From positions 1-64,000 of the forward strand of contig CAXSCR010000010.1 in assembly GCA_964235605.1 (NCBI GenBank): DNA of 64,000 nucleotides, read 5' to 3'. Origin of the DNA: DATCRE01 sp964235605 (GTDB lineage Bacteria; Bacteroidota; Bacteroidia; Cytophagales; Cyclobacteriaceae). The notes below the pieces were generated by a model. That model was given only the letters and a program-made list of their open reading frames with translations. It was not told where the DNA came from and ran no database searches. The translations under genes and the position numbers were made by a program. Below, piece by piece: positions 18,932 through 26,799 of the stretch. Numbering within the stretch: position 1 is the first letter of the stretch; each line of letters begins with the position of its first letter.

Positions 18932-18970
18932 ATTGGTACCATTAATATGTACTTGTTTTTTTGAAGCATG

Positions 18971-19001
18971 TTGACCTTATAGTGAAATATGTATAAGTTT
19001 A
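18971..19001 (+). promoter_or_regulatory. Candidate Bacteroidota promoter of the DUF885 gene
   Basis: TTG at 18971-18973 and TAAGTTTA at 18994-19001 (7 of 8 to TAnnTTTG) are separated by 20 bases, which fits the housekeeping promoter pattern of this phylum. The start codon follows 38 bases later. Confidence 0.5.
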
Positions 19002-19039
19002 AGATTCCAACCCTATTGATTGACCCTAGTTAAAGACAC

Positions 19040-20836
19040 ATGAAAACTTTTTTAATTGCTTTAAGTGCCTGCATCACCTTTTACTCTTGTTCTCCCACCA
19101 CTGAGAAGACGGCAGATAAGGAAGCGCCCAAACTTGACAGTCTGTTGCATCGATATAATGAGGAGCGGCTAAGATTAAACCCAATAGACGCCACAACTGC
19201 AGGCGATAATCGTTTCAATGACCTCTTGCCTAATATGATAACGGCTGACTACCGTAAACAGCAAGCTGATTTGTATTCACGCTATAAAAAGATGCTACTC
19301 GCTTATAATAGGGCAGACCTATCTGAAAAAGATAAGACAAGCTACGACGTGCTGCTATGGGAATGCGATATTGCATTAGAAGGGCTTCAATTTAAGGATA
19401 ATCTCACGCCTATCAATCAGTTTTATGGCCTAAACCTACTTATAGCTCAACTCGCGACTGGTGAAAGTATTCAGCCTTTTAAAACTGTAAAGGATTACGA
19501 CAACTGGGTTCATCGTTTGGAAAGCTACGTAATATGGTGCGATAGCGCCATTGTTAACATGAAGAAAGGTGCCGCAATAGGCTACGTTATACCCAAAGCA
19601 TTGGCAAAGAAGATTATACCACAGCTCGCTAGTTTTGATCATGGTCCTGTACAAGATCATTTGTTCTACATGCCTATTAAAAACATCCCACCCAGTTTTT
19701 CTGAGGCAGATAAGTCGCGGCTCACAAAAGCTTATAGCGCCATCATAGAAAATCAAATCATTCCAATACATAAGAAGTTCAAAGATTTTATGGAAAACGA
19801 ATATTTGCCTGCTTGCCGTGAAAGCTCTGGTATTGATGCTATACCTGATGGTAAGAAATATTACCAATATCTTATCAAGGCGTATACAACGATCAATCTA
19901 ACTCCTGAAGAAATTTTTGCGCTTGGTAAAAGTGAAGTTGAGCGCATAACGGAAGAAATGAATGTAGTTAAAAACAAAGTAAATTTTAAGGGAGACCTTA
20001 AGGATTTTTTTGATCATTTGCGCAATCGAAAAGAATTAATGCCTTACACCAGGCCTGAAGAGGTAATAGATAACTTCAATGCAATCCATGAAAGGATGAA
20101 ACCAAAACTTGCTGTCTTATTTGACAAAACACCAAAAACTTCTTTTAAAGTTAAACGTACGGAGGCGTTTCGCGAAGCCACCGCTAGTGCTGAATATAAT
20201 GTTGGCTCGGAAGATGGATCTAGGCCAGGCGTGTTTTATGTTCCTATACCTGATGTAAAAAAATATAACGTGCTTTCCGACGAAGATTTATTTTTACATG
20301 AAGCCATACCAGGGCATCATTATCAAATTTCTTTACAACAAGAAGACGCTACGCTTCCTCAATTTAGGCGATTGCTAATTTATAGTGCCTATGCGGAAGG
20401 GTGGGCGTTATACGCTGAATCGCTAGGTAAAGAGTTAGGATTATATACTGATCCATATCAATACTTTGGTATGTTGTCAGCGGAGATGCACCGTGCTATT
20501 CGTCTGGTGGTAGATGCGGGAATTCATACACAAGGCTGGACTAGGGAGCAAGCGATTCAATATTCAAAGGATCATGAGGCAGAGACAGAAGAAGGTATTA
20601 TTGCTGAGATCGAACGTTATATGGCTATACCAGGTCAAGCTTTATCCTATAAAGTCGGACAATTAAAAATACGTGAACTTCGAAATAACGCTGAACAAGC
20701 GTTGGGTGATAAATTTAACATAGCTCAGTTTCATAATCAAGTACTTGGCTCTGGCTGTGTACCGCTCGCTATATTGGAAGTAAAAATTAATGATTGGATT
20801 AACGCAAGTAAAAGTTCAGCCGCTGGTTCTCACTAA
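19040..20836 (+). CDS. DUF885 family lipoprotein, metallopeptidase-like
   Basis: This is a 598-residue protein. A short leader ends in TFYSC, a lipobox with Cys at about residue 17, so the product is a lipoprotein. The DUF885 family is recognised from its hallmark HEAIPGHHYQ (about residue 420), an inverted zincin-like site with a downstream acidic stretch (SAYAEGWALYAESLGKE). These residues are expected to bind zinc in this peptidase-like family. Length and motif order are normal for the family and no damage is seen. A candidate promoter lies 38 bases upstream. The YdeI-like gene follows after 34 bases and may be cotranscribed. Confidence 0.9.
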   Translation: MKTFLIALSACITFYSCSPTTEKTADKEAPKLDSLLHRYNEERLRLNPIDATTAGDNRFNDLLPNMITADYRKQQADLYSRYKKMLLAYNRADLSEKDKTSYDVLLWECDIALEGLQFKDNLTPINQFYGLNLLIAQLATGESIQPFKTVKDYDNWVHRLESYVIWCDSAIVNMKKGAAIGYVIPKALAKKIIPQLASFDHGPVQDHLFYMPIKNIPPSFSEADKSRLTKAYSAIIENQIIPIHKKFKDFMENEYLPACRESSGIDAIPDGKKYYQYLIKAYTTINLTPEEIFALGKSEVERITEEMNVVKNKVNFKGDLKDFFDHLRNRKELMPYTRPEEVIDNFNAIHERMKPKLAVLFDKTPKTSFKVKRTEAFREATASAEYNVGSEDGSRPGVFYVPIPDVKKYNVLSDEDLFLHEAIPGHHYQISLQQEDATLPQFRRLLIYSAYAEGWALYAESLGKELGLYTDPYQYFGMLSAEMHRAIRLVVDAGIHTQGWTREQAIQYSKDHEAETEEGIIAEIERYMAIPGQALSYKVGQLKIRELRNNAEQALGDKFNIAQFHNQVLGSGCVPLAILEVKINDWINASKSSAAGSH

Positions 20837-20870
20837 TGAGTATGTGACACACTTCAAGTACGAAACGCGA

Positions 20871-21257
20871 ATGAAATTTAGCTTTAAGGCGGTAATCTAT
20901 AAAGTTAGTATCAATCCCTGCGTGGAAGTACCTGAACGCATAACAGATAAGATGGCGCGTACAAGAGGATACATACGCATTAAAGGAAAAATTGAAGACC
21001 ACGCTTTTCACCAAACACTGGTTCCTGTTAAAGATGCTGGCTATCGACTATATGTCAATGGTCTCATGATTAAAGGCGCAGGTGTTTCTATTGGGCAGCA
21101 TGTAAAGTTTGAAATAGAAAATGATTTCGACCTTAAAAGTAGAGATGTACCAATGCCCAAAGTCTTTAAGAAACTGCTTGAGGATAGTAATGTGTATGGT
21201 AAATTTAAAACCTTGATCCCATCTAAACAAAAAGAGATACTGAGATACCTACGATAG
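20871..21257 (+). CDS. DUF1905 / YdeI-like (OmpD-associated) protein
   Basis: 128 residues from the Met at 20871, chosen because MKFSFKAVIYKVSINPCVEV is where the family fold begins; upstream codons run into the preceding gene. The N-terminal ~90 residues are a small beta-barrel DUF1905-like domain (VEVPERI, GYIRIKGKIEDHAFHQTLVP). The C-terminal tail, with LLEDSNVYGKFKTLIPSKQK and EILRYL, matches the short YdeI/OmdA helix that usually follows. Members are small cytosolic proteins of poorly known function, linked to stress or bacteriocin protection by annotation only. Confidence 0.8.
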   Translation: MKFSFKAVIYKVSINPCVEVPERITDKMARTRGYIRIKGKIEDHAFHQTLVPVKDAGYRLYVNGLMIKGAGVSIGQHVKFEIENDFDLKSRDVPMPKVFKKLLEDSNVYGKFKTLIPSKQKEILRYLR

Positions 21258-21301
21258 CAGCTGGTTTAAGTTAGTATTATTTTATATCTATATTGTGCCA
21301 C

Positions 21302-22030
21302 ATGTTGAGTAACACAACCGAACAAAAGATTTTATCCATAGATATTGGTGGCTCTCGTATAAAGGGAACTGTTCTAGATCTGGAGGGGAAGATGTTGATG
21401 GAGTATCAACGAATTAATACACCGTACCCGTCTGATCCGATAAATGTTGTAAAGTCAATTGTAGAACTTACAAAAGGCTTCATACCCTTTAATATGATTT
21501 CGGTTGGCTTTCCGGGTTATGTAAAACGTGGTGTTATACATACTGCTCCTAATCTTGGAACTGATAAATGGAGAGGCGTTGATCTTAGTAAAAGCCTGCG
21601 TGAGATATTCAATTTACCGGTAAGGGTAGTTAACGATGCTGATTTACAGGGCTTGGGTATAGCGAGCGGCCAAGGTTTTGAAATGGTTATTACTTTAGGT
21701 ACGGGTTTCGGTACCGCTTTAATGATAGACGGCAAACTACTGCCCCACCTTGAAGTTGCACACCATCCTGTTTCGAAGGATAGAACGTATGACGCATACA
21801 TAGGGAATAAAGCGTTATTAGACGTTGGCGTCGAGAAGTGGAACAAGCGGATTAAAAAGGTTATCGGAATTTTGAAAACTGTTTTCAATTACGACCATTT
21901 GTATATAAGTGGTGGCAATGCTAAAAAGATAACTAGCAAGTTAGATGATAACATCACCCTTGGTACCAACCTTGAAGGCATTCGTGGGGGCGCAAAACTG
22001 TGGCAGATTGAAAGCCACTATAATGTGTAG
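21302..22030 (+). CDS. ppgK: ROK-family sugar kinase, probable polyphosphate glucokinase
   Basis: 242 residues from the ATG at 21302; a TTG nine bases upstream is in frame but less likely. The ATPase core is recognisable: SIDIGGSRIKG (phosphate 1 loop), SVGFPGYVKRG, VVNDADLQGLG with the catalytic Asp, and LGTGFGTALMIDG (phosphate 2). The GKLLPHLEVAHHP segment and the short overall length match polyphosphate-dependent glucokinases, which use polyphosphate or ATP to make glucose 6-phosphate. The zinc-site cysteines typical of repressor-type ROK proteins are absent, and so is a DNA-binding domain, so it is a kinase and not a regulator. The polyphosphate preference is inferred. Confidence 0.85.
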   Translation: MLSNTTEQKILSIDIGGSRIKGTVLDLEGKMLMEYQRINTPYPSDPINVVKSIVELTKGFIPFNMISVGFPGYVKRGVIHTAPNLGTDKWRGVDLSKSLREIFNLPVRVVNDADLQGLGIASGQGFEMVITLGTGFGTALMIDGKLLPHLEVAHHPVSKDRTYDAYIGNKALLDVGVEKWNKRIKKVIGILKTVFNYDHLYISGGNAKKITSKLDDNITLGTNLEGIRGGAKLWQIESHYNV

Positions 22031-22247
22031 AGAATAAGCGAAGCTAGATTATGCATTAGCTTAAACTGACCTTTGTGTATTGCTTGCTGAGTATTCAGGG
22101 CTTGCATTGAAAGGTCCATCTCTTTATGCAACCATCCCCGTGTTTCTATGGGCGTCGAACAAGGTTCCTGTTATTTCCCAAGTATTGCTATCCTCATCAA
22201 TAAGTATCATTCCTATTATTATTTCAAATCAAACGCTCAGTCGCGCA

Positions 22248-22299
22248 TAAAAAAAACCAAGATTTTGTCTGGCGCCAGAGACGCCAGACAAAATCCTTG
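22248..22299 (-). terminator. Strong hairpin with T-tract (minus strand)
   Basis: A perfect 14-bp stem, GATTTTGTCTGGCG (22261-22274) and CGCCAGACAAAATC (22282-22295), has a 7-base loop and is followed on the minus strand by TTGG and nine T. No minus-strand gene is supported just before it, so it may end an unrecognised transcript or relic in 22300-22530. Confidence 0.75.
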
Positions 22300-22306
22300 T
22301 TTATAA

Positions 22307-22355
22307 AACATTGTATTGATCGTGGCCCAATCAGCGCTACGATCAATACAATGTT
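22307..22355. repeat. Perfect 17-bp inverted repeat
   Basis: AACATTGTATTGATCGT (22307-22323) is mirrored exactly at 22339-22355 across a 15-base loop. It sits 11 bases from the 14-bp terminator-like hairpin, so the interval 22261-22355 is two long perfect hairpins in a row. Confidence 0.85.
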
Positions 22356-22380
22356 CTCTCTGCAAGGACTGCAATTTTAA

Positions 22381-22448
22381 TCTGTACATATAATTTAATT
22401 CCGCGCAGTGGCACTTATCTTCTCGGTGCATCTTGCTGTCATTAAATT
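22381..22448 (-). repeat. 68-bp segment shared with 48872-48939
   Basis: Read on the minus strand, this matches 48872-48939 on the plus strand over 68 bases without gaps (about 54 identities counted by eye). The core AGATGCAC.GAGAAGATAAG and the following TGCCAC are common. An open minus-strand frame here reads NDSKMHREDKCHC; the other copy reads NDSEMHGEDKCHAA before a stop. Both lie in gene-free intervals. The origin is unknown, perhaps a relic of one mobile or coding element. Confidence 0.6.
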
Positions 22449-22548
22449 CACTAAGCTTACCCAATTGCTGATTGATATTTTTGCAGATGTTTACGTCACC
22501 GCATTGGGCGCTAGAGATAGTCAATCTTAGTAAGATTAACTCATGATA

Positions 22549-22926
22549 TTATTTGGCAGTCAACATTGGCTTGTATTTATCACGATAATAATAAGCTATA
22601 AAAAGATTCCCTAACAATAACAGAATTGCAATAGGTAAACTTTCAGGAGCTAGAAAAGCATGATAAAATAAAATATTAAGAGTAATTGGAAATATTAAAA
22701 TAGTAGCGAGGGGCACAAATAGCCCAGTAATAAAAGCAATTGAACATAATAGCTCTACCATCTTAACCACAGGCATCAGATAACCAGATGCTTTTATTCC
22801 CATGTTGAAAACCTTCACATCGCCTTGCATTTCAGGTTCGGGAAACAGTTTCAAAAAATAAACAACAGAAGCGAACATCAATAGTAATCCCATTAAAATA
22901 CGCACAATAATTACTGCAATTTTCAT
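22549..22926 (-). CDS. DoxX-like four-helix membrane protein
   Basis: This is a 125-residue protein with four predicted membrane helices: IAVIIVRILMGLLLMFASVV, an amphipathic link PEPEMQGDVKVFNMGIKASG, LMPVVKMVELLCSIAFITGL, and two closing helices with LFYHAFLAPESLP between them. This is the size and layout of the DoxX/DUF417-like family of small inner-membrane proteins, whose function is mostly undefined. It belongs to a run of small minus-strand accessory genes (VOC, SRPBCC) but stands more than 100 bases from its neighbours. Confidence 0.82.
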   Translation of the reverse strand: MKIAVIIVRILMGLLLMFASVVYFLKLFPEPEMQGDVKVFNMGIKASGYLMPVVKMVELLCSIAFITGLFVPLATILIFPITLNILFYHAFLAPESLPIAILLLLGNLFIAYYYRDKYKPMLTAK

Positions 22927-23031
22927 TATTTAAAAAATTAGGTTATAAAAAGGTTAGGTTCAAATTAATAGATATAATTTCGCTATTACACTAAGGTAAA
23001 CTAATGGCAATATATGAATGGCCATGTTCAA

Positions 23032-23304
23032 TTAATTATTTGACTGATTCATAAAATAAGTTAAAAGGTGATTGGAAACAGTATCATCGCCAGAGAGCAC
23101 TTCTGCTTTAAAGCCAAAGCTATTGAACAGCGTAATTTCATGCGTGGATTGAATGTGCATAGTTGTACACTTTACACGGAGTATCTTATCACAATCCGTT
23201 AAATCAAAATTGGCTTTGTAGTTAGCAAAGTTTTTGTGGATTTGCTCCAGCAGTATATTAGCTTGGTTTTAATCTGTTACATTAGTATTAAAAACTTCTA
23301 TCAT
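23032..23304 (-). pseudogene. Small conserved-looking protein gene with in-frame stop at codon 12
   Basis: Starting at the ATG at 23304, preceded by AGGGATG-like context, the frame reads MIEVFNTNVTD, then TAA (23269-23271), then continues open for 78 codons: NQANILLEQIHKNFANYKAN, FDLTDCDKILRVKC, FNSFGFKAEVLSGDD and onward to a stop at 23032. The composition and the FDLTDCDKILRVK block look like a genuine small cytosolic protein family common in Bacteroidota. The only visible lesion is the single nonsense codon, so recent inactivation or a base-call error are both possible. Reinitiation at a downstream Met would lose most of the fold. Confidence 0.7.
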
Positions 23305-23395
23305 CCCTATTGTCTTTATATATCAATACACAGTAGAAGGGTGGACAAGCAACATTTACCAAGCGCAGTAGCCTAGCAATTAGTATTATACTCAA

Positions 23396-23803
23396 TTAAT
23401 TCGGATTTATTGCACTTGAGTCCATATGGAAGACTTCCCATAAGTGTCCGTCTAAATCTTGAAAGCCCCACCCATACATGAATCCTTGATCTTGTTTTTC
23501 ATTATGCTTAGTAGCGCCCGCGGCCATTGCTTTATTTACTAACTCATCCACTTGCTCTTTACTATCAGCTGAAAGCGCAATAATAGCTTCTGTGCTTTTA
23601 GAAGTATCAGTGATTTCTTTTTTAGTAAATGTTTTAAAAAATGGTTTCACGAGAAGCATGACAAATATTTCATCACTAATGATCATACAGGTAGCATTTT
23701 CATTAGTAAACTGTTGATTAAAAGTGTACCCAAGTTGGGTGAAGAAATTTACCGATTTTTTGAGGTCTTGCACAGGTAAATTCAGAAAAATTTTAGTTGC
23801 CAT
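23396..23803 (-). CDS. VOC superfamily (glyoxalase/bleomycin-resistance-like) protein
   Basis: This is a 135-residue protein with the VOC beta-alpha-beta-beta-beta pattern repeated twice. It opens with KIFLNLPVQDLKKSVNFFTQ and closes with GFQDLDGHLWEVFHMD, the usual end with the metal-ligand Glu. It is a PhnB/lactoylglutathione-lyase-like subgroup often annotated as an extradiol dioxygenase, though the substrate cannot be told from sequence. It sits among SRPBCC, DoxX and DinB-type genes that commonly cluster in this phylum. Confidence 0.88.
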   Translation of the reverse strand: MATKIFLNLPVQDLKKSVNFFTQLGYTFNQQFTNENATCMIISDEIFVMLLVKPFFKTFTKKEITDTSKSTEAIIALSADSKEQVDELVNKAMAAGATKHNEKQDQGFMYGWGFQDLDGHLWEVFHMDSSAINPN

Positions 23804-24315
23804 ATGATTTCTATTTGTATTTATGTTTTATTTTGTTTGTCTATTAAATCAATCACTTACTACTTATCGAATGCTATTTTTTTAAATTTACATCTGCATG
23901 CCATAAAATCTATCTACGCGTCTGTCCTTTCAGATACCTTCGAACAGCCAGGTGATATCCTTAATTAAGCCGTTGGGAAAGACAAAAAAAATAACCTGGA
24001 CAAACTTTTGGTGCCTTAAATTGAAGGCAGCTCTATCTGCTTTGTTAGTAATAGCGGGGCGCATTCCACTTAATGCGTTCAGTAATTTTTGAATTCGCTC
24101 GCTATATGATCGTTCTAACTGCTTCTAGCTCTACTTTTAGTGAATGTTACAGGTTATTCATGTACAGCGTTACATAATCTGCCGCATTCATCTTAACCAC
24201 CTTGCTAGGTATGTTCATTTGAGCTACATTTCTTGTTACAGTCTTTTTCTTTGGTAAGAAAGATTGCTTCGCTACATTTTTTGTCGTGGTACAAATTTAG
24301 AAAAATATCGATGTA
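23804..24315. other. Gene-poor interval with coding-like scraps
   Basis: No intact gene. On the minus strand, short open pieces in different frames look like decayed coding sequence: MNIPSKVVKMNAADYVTLYM near 24210-24150, and GMRPAITNKADRAAFNL followed by FVFPNGLIKDITWLFEG near 24070-23935. The order is compatible with one lost gene of unknown family. The last ~70 bases are the 3' flank of the SRPBCC gene. Confidence 0.35.
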
Positions 24316-24843
24316 TTACTTTCTTTCAAGAATGGTTTTTAGGTTACTTAAACTTTCCGCTAGATCATTTCTGAGCATGCGGCCAATAAATAAATTAGTA
24401 AAGTTTAAGGGATACGCGTTTTTACCCTCCATATTCCATTTTACTTTAGTGTTGTTGTCTGAAGTAGTTTCAGTACGCATATTTGTATAAGCTATATTTT
24501 TAAACGGCCTAGTGAATCGTACTTCATTTGTGACATGAACACCATCTAAAAGCTTTATAATCTCTTGTTCCCCTTCACCGGCTTTCTTATTGCCATTCCA
24601 CGCATATACAAAGCCGACAGTTCCATCCACTCCGTTAAAATTTTTCGTCATCAGGGGGTCGGTCATTACCCATTTGCTGTAGTAGTCTTGATTTTTTGAG
24701 AGTTTTATGTAATCAAAAACTTCTTCTTTTGGTCTGTTGATTACAATTTCGCGTTCTATGACGTAATCTTTATTAACGAACAAAGCAATGATGAACGGCA
24801 TAGCAATGACAATTCCTATAACGATTAAGACGTTTAATACCAT
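24316..24843 (-). CDS. SRPBCC-superfamily protein with N-terminal membrane anchor
   Basis: This is a 175-residue protein. Residues 1-22 form a hydrophobic anchor (LNVLIVIGIVIAMPFIIALF). The rest is a START/polyketide-cyclase-like SRPBCC fold: VIEREIVINRPKEEVFDYIK (first strand and helix), YYSKWVMTDPLM, GTVGFVYAWNGNKKAGEGEQ, TKVKWNMEGKNAYP, and a long C-terminal helix LAESLSNLKTILERK. Such proteins bind hydrophobic ligands, and the exact ligand is unknown. A decayed paralogue is at 17696-18043. An AHSA1-type SRPBCC gene follows upstream on the same strand, 83 bases away. Confidence 0.86.
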   Translation of the reverse strand: MVLNVLIVIGIVIAMPFIIALFVNKDYVIEREIVINRPKEEVFDYIKLSKNQDYYSKWVMTDPLMTKNFNGVDGTVGFVYAWNGNKKAGEGEQEIIKLLDGVHVTNEVRFTRPFKNIAYTNMRTETTSDNNTKVKWNMEGKNAYPLNFTNLFIGRMLRNDLAESLSNLKTILERK

Positions 24844-24926
24844 GTTTATTTTATTTTAGGTGGTAACGAATTAAAAATAATTGTTTTCTTATTATGTGGT
24901 TAGTTATTGAATTACTATCTCTATGT

Positions 24927-25403
24927 TCAGTTCTGTATATGAAGTTGTTTTTCTGTTGCCATACCTTCGGAAAGCTTTTTTATTTTCAACAAAGCCTTAT
25001 CCCATGCTGATGACATGTATGCATACATTTCTTCGGCGGTATCACATACTACAGATATATTCGTAATGCCATTTGTTTCTAGCAAATGATAGGTTTCAAG
25101 ACCACCTTTTATACCCTTAGCTAGGTCACTATCATAATCTTCAATACCTTTATTTAAAATTCCCAGGTATTCCACAGAGATAGTAATGTTTGGGTTGTTA
25201 ACTACTACTTTACCTATGAGGCCATTATCACTGCTATCTCTAAACAATGCTTTGCTGCCAACTTTCCAATCTGTTTCCGCATACGTGCCTTCACTAAATT
25301 CGGCATACCATAAGCGCGTGTACTTATCATTTAGCAGCACATTCCAAACTGTTTCTTTTGGCGAAACGATATCTATTGCTTTTTTTATTGCTTTACTTTT
25401 CAT
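24927..25403 (-). CDS. AHSA1-type SRPBCC protein
   Basis: This is a 158-residue cytosolic protein. It opens with the typical IDIVSPKETVWNVLLNDKYT helix-strand and W-rich YAEFSEGTYAETDWKVGSKA, then beta strands (LETYHLLETNGITNISVVCD), and ends with the long helix WDKALLKIKKLSEG. The family (activator of Hsp90 ATPase homologue 1-like) is large, with a hydrophobic ligand cavity; function here is unassigned. It is the first gene of a short minus-strand pair and is divergent from the GlxA-type regulator at 25795, which is the natural candidate to control it. Confidence 0.86.
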   Translation of the reverse strand: MKSKAIKKAIDIVSPKETVWNVLLNDKYTRLWYAEFSEGTYAETDWKVGSKALFRDSSDNGLIGKVVVNNPNITISVEYLGILNKGIEDYDSDLAKGIKGGLETYHLLETNGITNISVVCDTAEEMYAYMSSAWDKALLKIKKLSEGMATEKQLHIQN

Positions 25404-25794
25404 GTTGATGTTGTTTAATATTATAACCTATAATTTGAATAGCCAATGGATACGATATTTATGTAGGATTTTTATTAACGGGAGTCGCGATAATTCATTA
25501 AAAGAAAGTTAAGCCATTGTTAATCAAAGTTGCTTGTAAATGCACTTACTTGTGAATGATTGATCGCCTGGTGATACCATGACCAGTATGAAGCTTTAGT
25601 CGTTTCTCCAAGACATTTTTTATAAAGGTCATTGATTCATGGCAATTTCGGTAAAAGTGAAGGTAAGGCTCTTTGCGTGTCATATGTTTTATCAATATGC
25701 ATACAAACCTACAGGCATTACTTTATATATTCGGGGTGTAAATACGGCAATCTATAGGGTTGATTACGACAAACTGACTGCTTATTTTTGAACG
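25404..25794. other. Divergent intergenic region between SRPBCC and AraC-type genes
   Basis: No gene. It should carry promoters in both directions. The rightward one is identified (25760-25790). I saw no long palindrome that would mark an AraC-type operator. Confidence 0.5.
25760..25790 (+). promoter_or_regulatory. Consensus Bacteroidota promoter placed at the start codon
   Basis: TTG at 25760-25762 and TATTTTTG at 25783-25790 (a full match to TAnnTTTG) have a 20-base spacer. The ATG of the downstream gene is only 5 bases past the box, so the transcript would be leaderless or nearly so. Confidence 0.6.
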
Positions 25795-26772
25795 ATGAAA
25801 CATATATCGATACTGGTTCCTAAAGGTGCAATATTGGGCAGTTTAGAAGGATCTCGTCAGTTACTGACGCAAGTAAATGAATTTTATAAGGCAAAGGGAG
25901 CGCCACCGGTGTTCAAAGTTCAGTTGGTTGGCATTTCTGAAGAAACTCCTTTAAGTGGTGGCTCATTTACGGCTCATACAGATGCCTTAATCGATGATAT
26001 AAAGAAGACGGATCTGATCATTATTCCAGCTATTGACGGTGAGATAAATAATGCCATTGAAAGTAATAAGGATTTTATTCCATGGATTATTAAACAATAT
26101 AAAGGGGGCAGTGAAGTAGCTAGTCTTTGCTTAGGCGCTTTTCTATTGGCATCAACAGGTTTGTTAAAAGGCAGAAAGTGTGCTACGCATTGGATGGCGG
26201 CTAATAATTTCGAACAAATGTTTCCTGATGTAAATTTGGTTACAGAAAAAATTATTACAGATGAACAAGGTATTTACTCCAGTGGCGGCGCCTTTTCTTA
26301 TCTTAATCTTATTCTATACCTGATTGAAAAATATGCTGGCCGTGATGTAGCGGTTCTTACGGCTAAAGTATTTGCTATTGAAATAGAGCGTGATAGCCAG
26401 TTGCCATTCACAATTTTTCAAGGTCAGAAAGAACACGATGATGAACCGATAAAAAAAGCGCAGGCGTATATTGAAAATAATTTTGAGAAAAAGATAACGG
26501 TAGATCAGCTTGCGTCTATGCTGGCACTAAGTAGAATAAATTTAGAACGAAGGTTTAAAAAGGCTACAGCAAATACAACGGTTGAATATATTCAACGTGT
26601 AAAGATTGAAGCCGCTAAGGTTAGTCTTGAGTCGTCACGTGAAAATGTAAATGAGGTCATGTACAAAGTTGGCTATACAGATAGCAAGGCTTTTAGGCTA
26701 ACCTTTAAAAAGATAACTGGATTATCGCCAGTTCAATATAGAACTAAATATAATAGACCCTTTTTAAGTTAA
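25795..26772 (+). CDS. GlxA-type transcriptional regulator (DJ-1/PfpI domain plus AraC HTH)
   Basis: This is a 325-residue protein. Residues 1-190 form a DJ-1/PfpI (class I glutamine amidotransferase-like) domain with the nucleophile-elbow region ASLCLGAFLLASTGLL (Cys about 107) and IYSSGGAFSYLNL. Residues ~215-320 carry two AraC helix-turn-helix units: ITVDQLASMLALSRINLERR and VNEVMYKVGYTDSKAFRLTF, then the family tail GLSPVQYR. The start is fixed by KHISILVPKGAILGSLEGSR, the normal beginning of the fold. These cytosolic regulators usually act on neighbouring operons, here the divergent SRPBCC genes or the downstream genes. A consensus promoter abuts the start codon. Confidence 0.92.
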   Translation: MKHISILVPKGAILGSLEGSRQLLTQVNEFYKAKGAPPVFKVQLVGISEETPLSGGSFTAHTDALIDDIKKTDLIIIPAIDGEINNAIESNKDFIPWIIKQYKGGSEVASLCLGAFLLASTGLLKGRKCATHWMAANNFEQMFPDVNLVTEKIITDEQGIYSSGGAFSYLNLILYLIEKYAGRDVAVLTAKVFAIEIERDSQLPFTIFQGQKEHDDEPIKKAQAYIENNFEKKITVDQLASMLALSRINLERRFKKATANTTVEYIQRVKIEAAKVSLESSRENVNEVMYKVGYTDSKAFRLTFKKITGLSPVQYRTKYNRPFLS

Positions 26773-26799
26773 ATCACATTACATCCTGCTATAAACTTA

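Noticed and set aside
22237..22524. 95-codon minus-strand open frame between the ppgK-like and DoxX genes
   Set aside because: It runs straight through two long perfect hairpins and a terminator-like T-tract, and no domain is recognisable. Hairpin symmetry alone explains part of the openness. It is treated as a possible RNA or relic.
23269..23271. Recoded stop codon (selenocysteine or similar) in the small gene
   Set aside because: The codon is TAA, which is not used for selenocysteine or pyrrolysine, and no recoding structure is visible.
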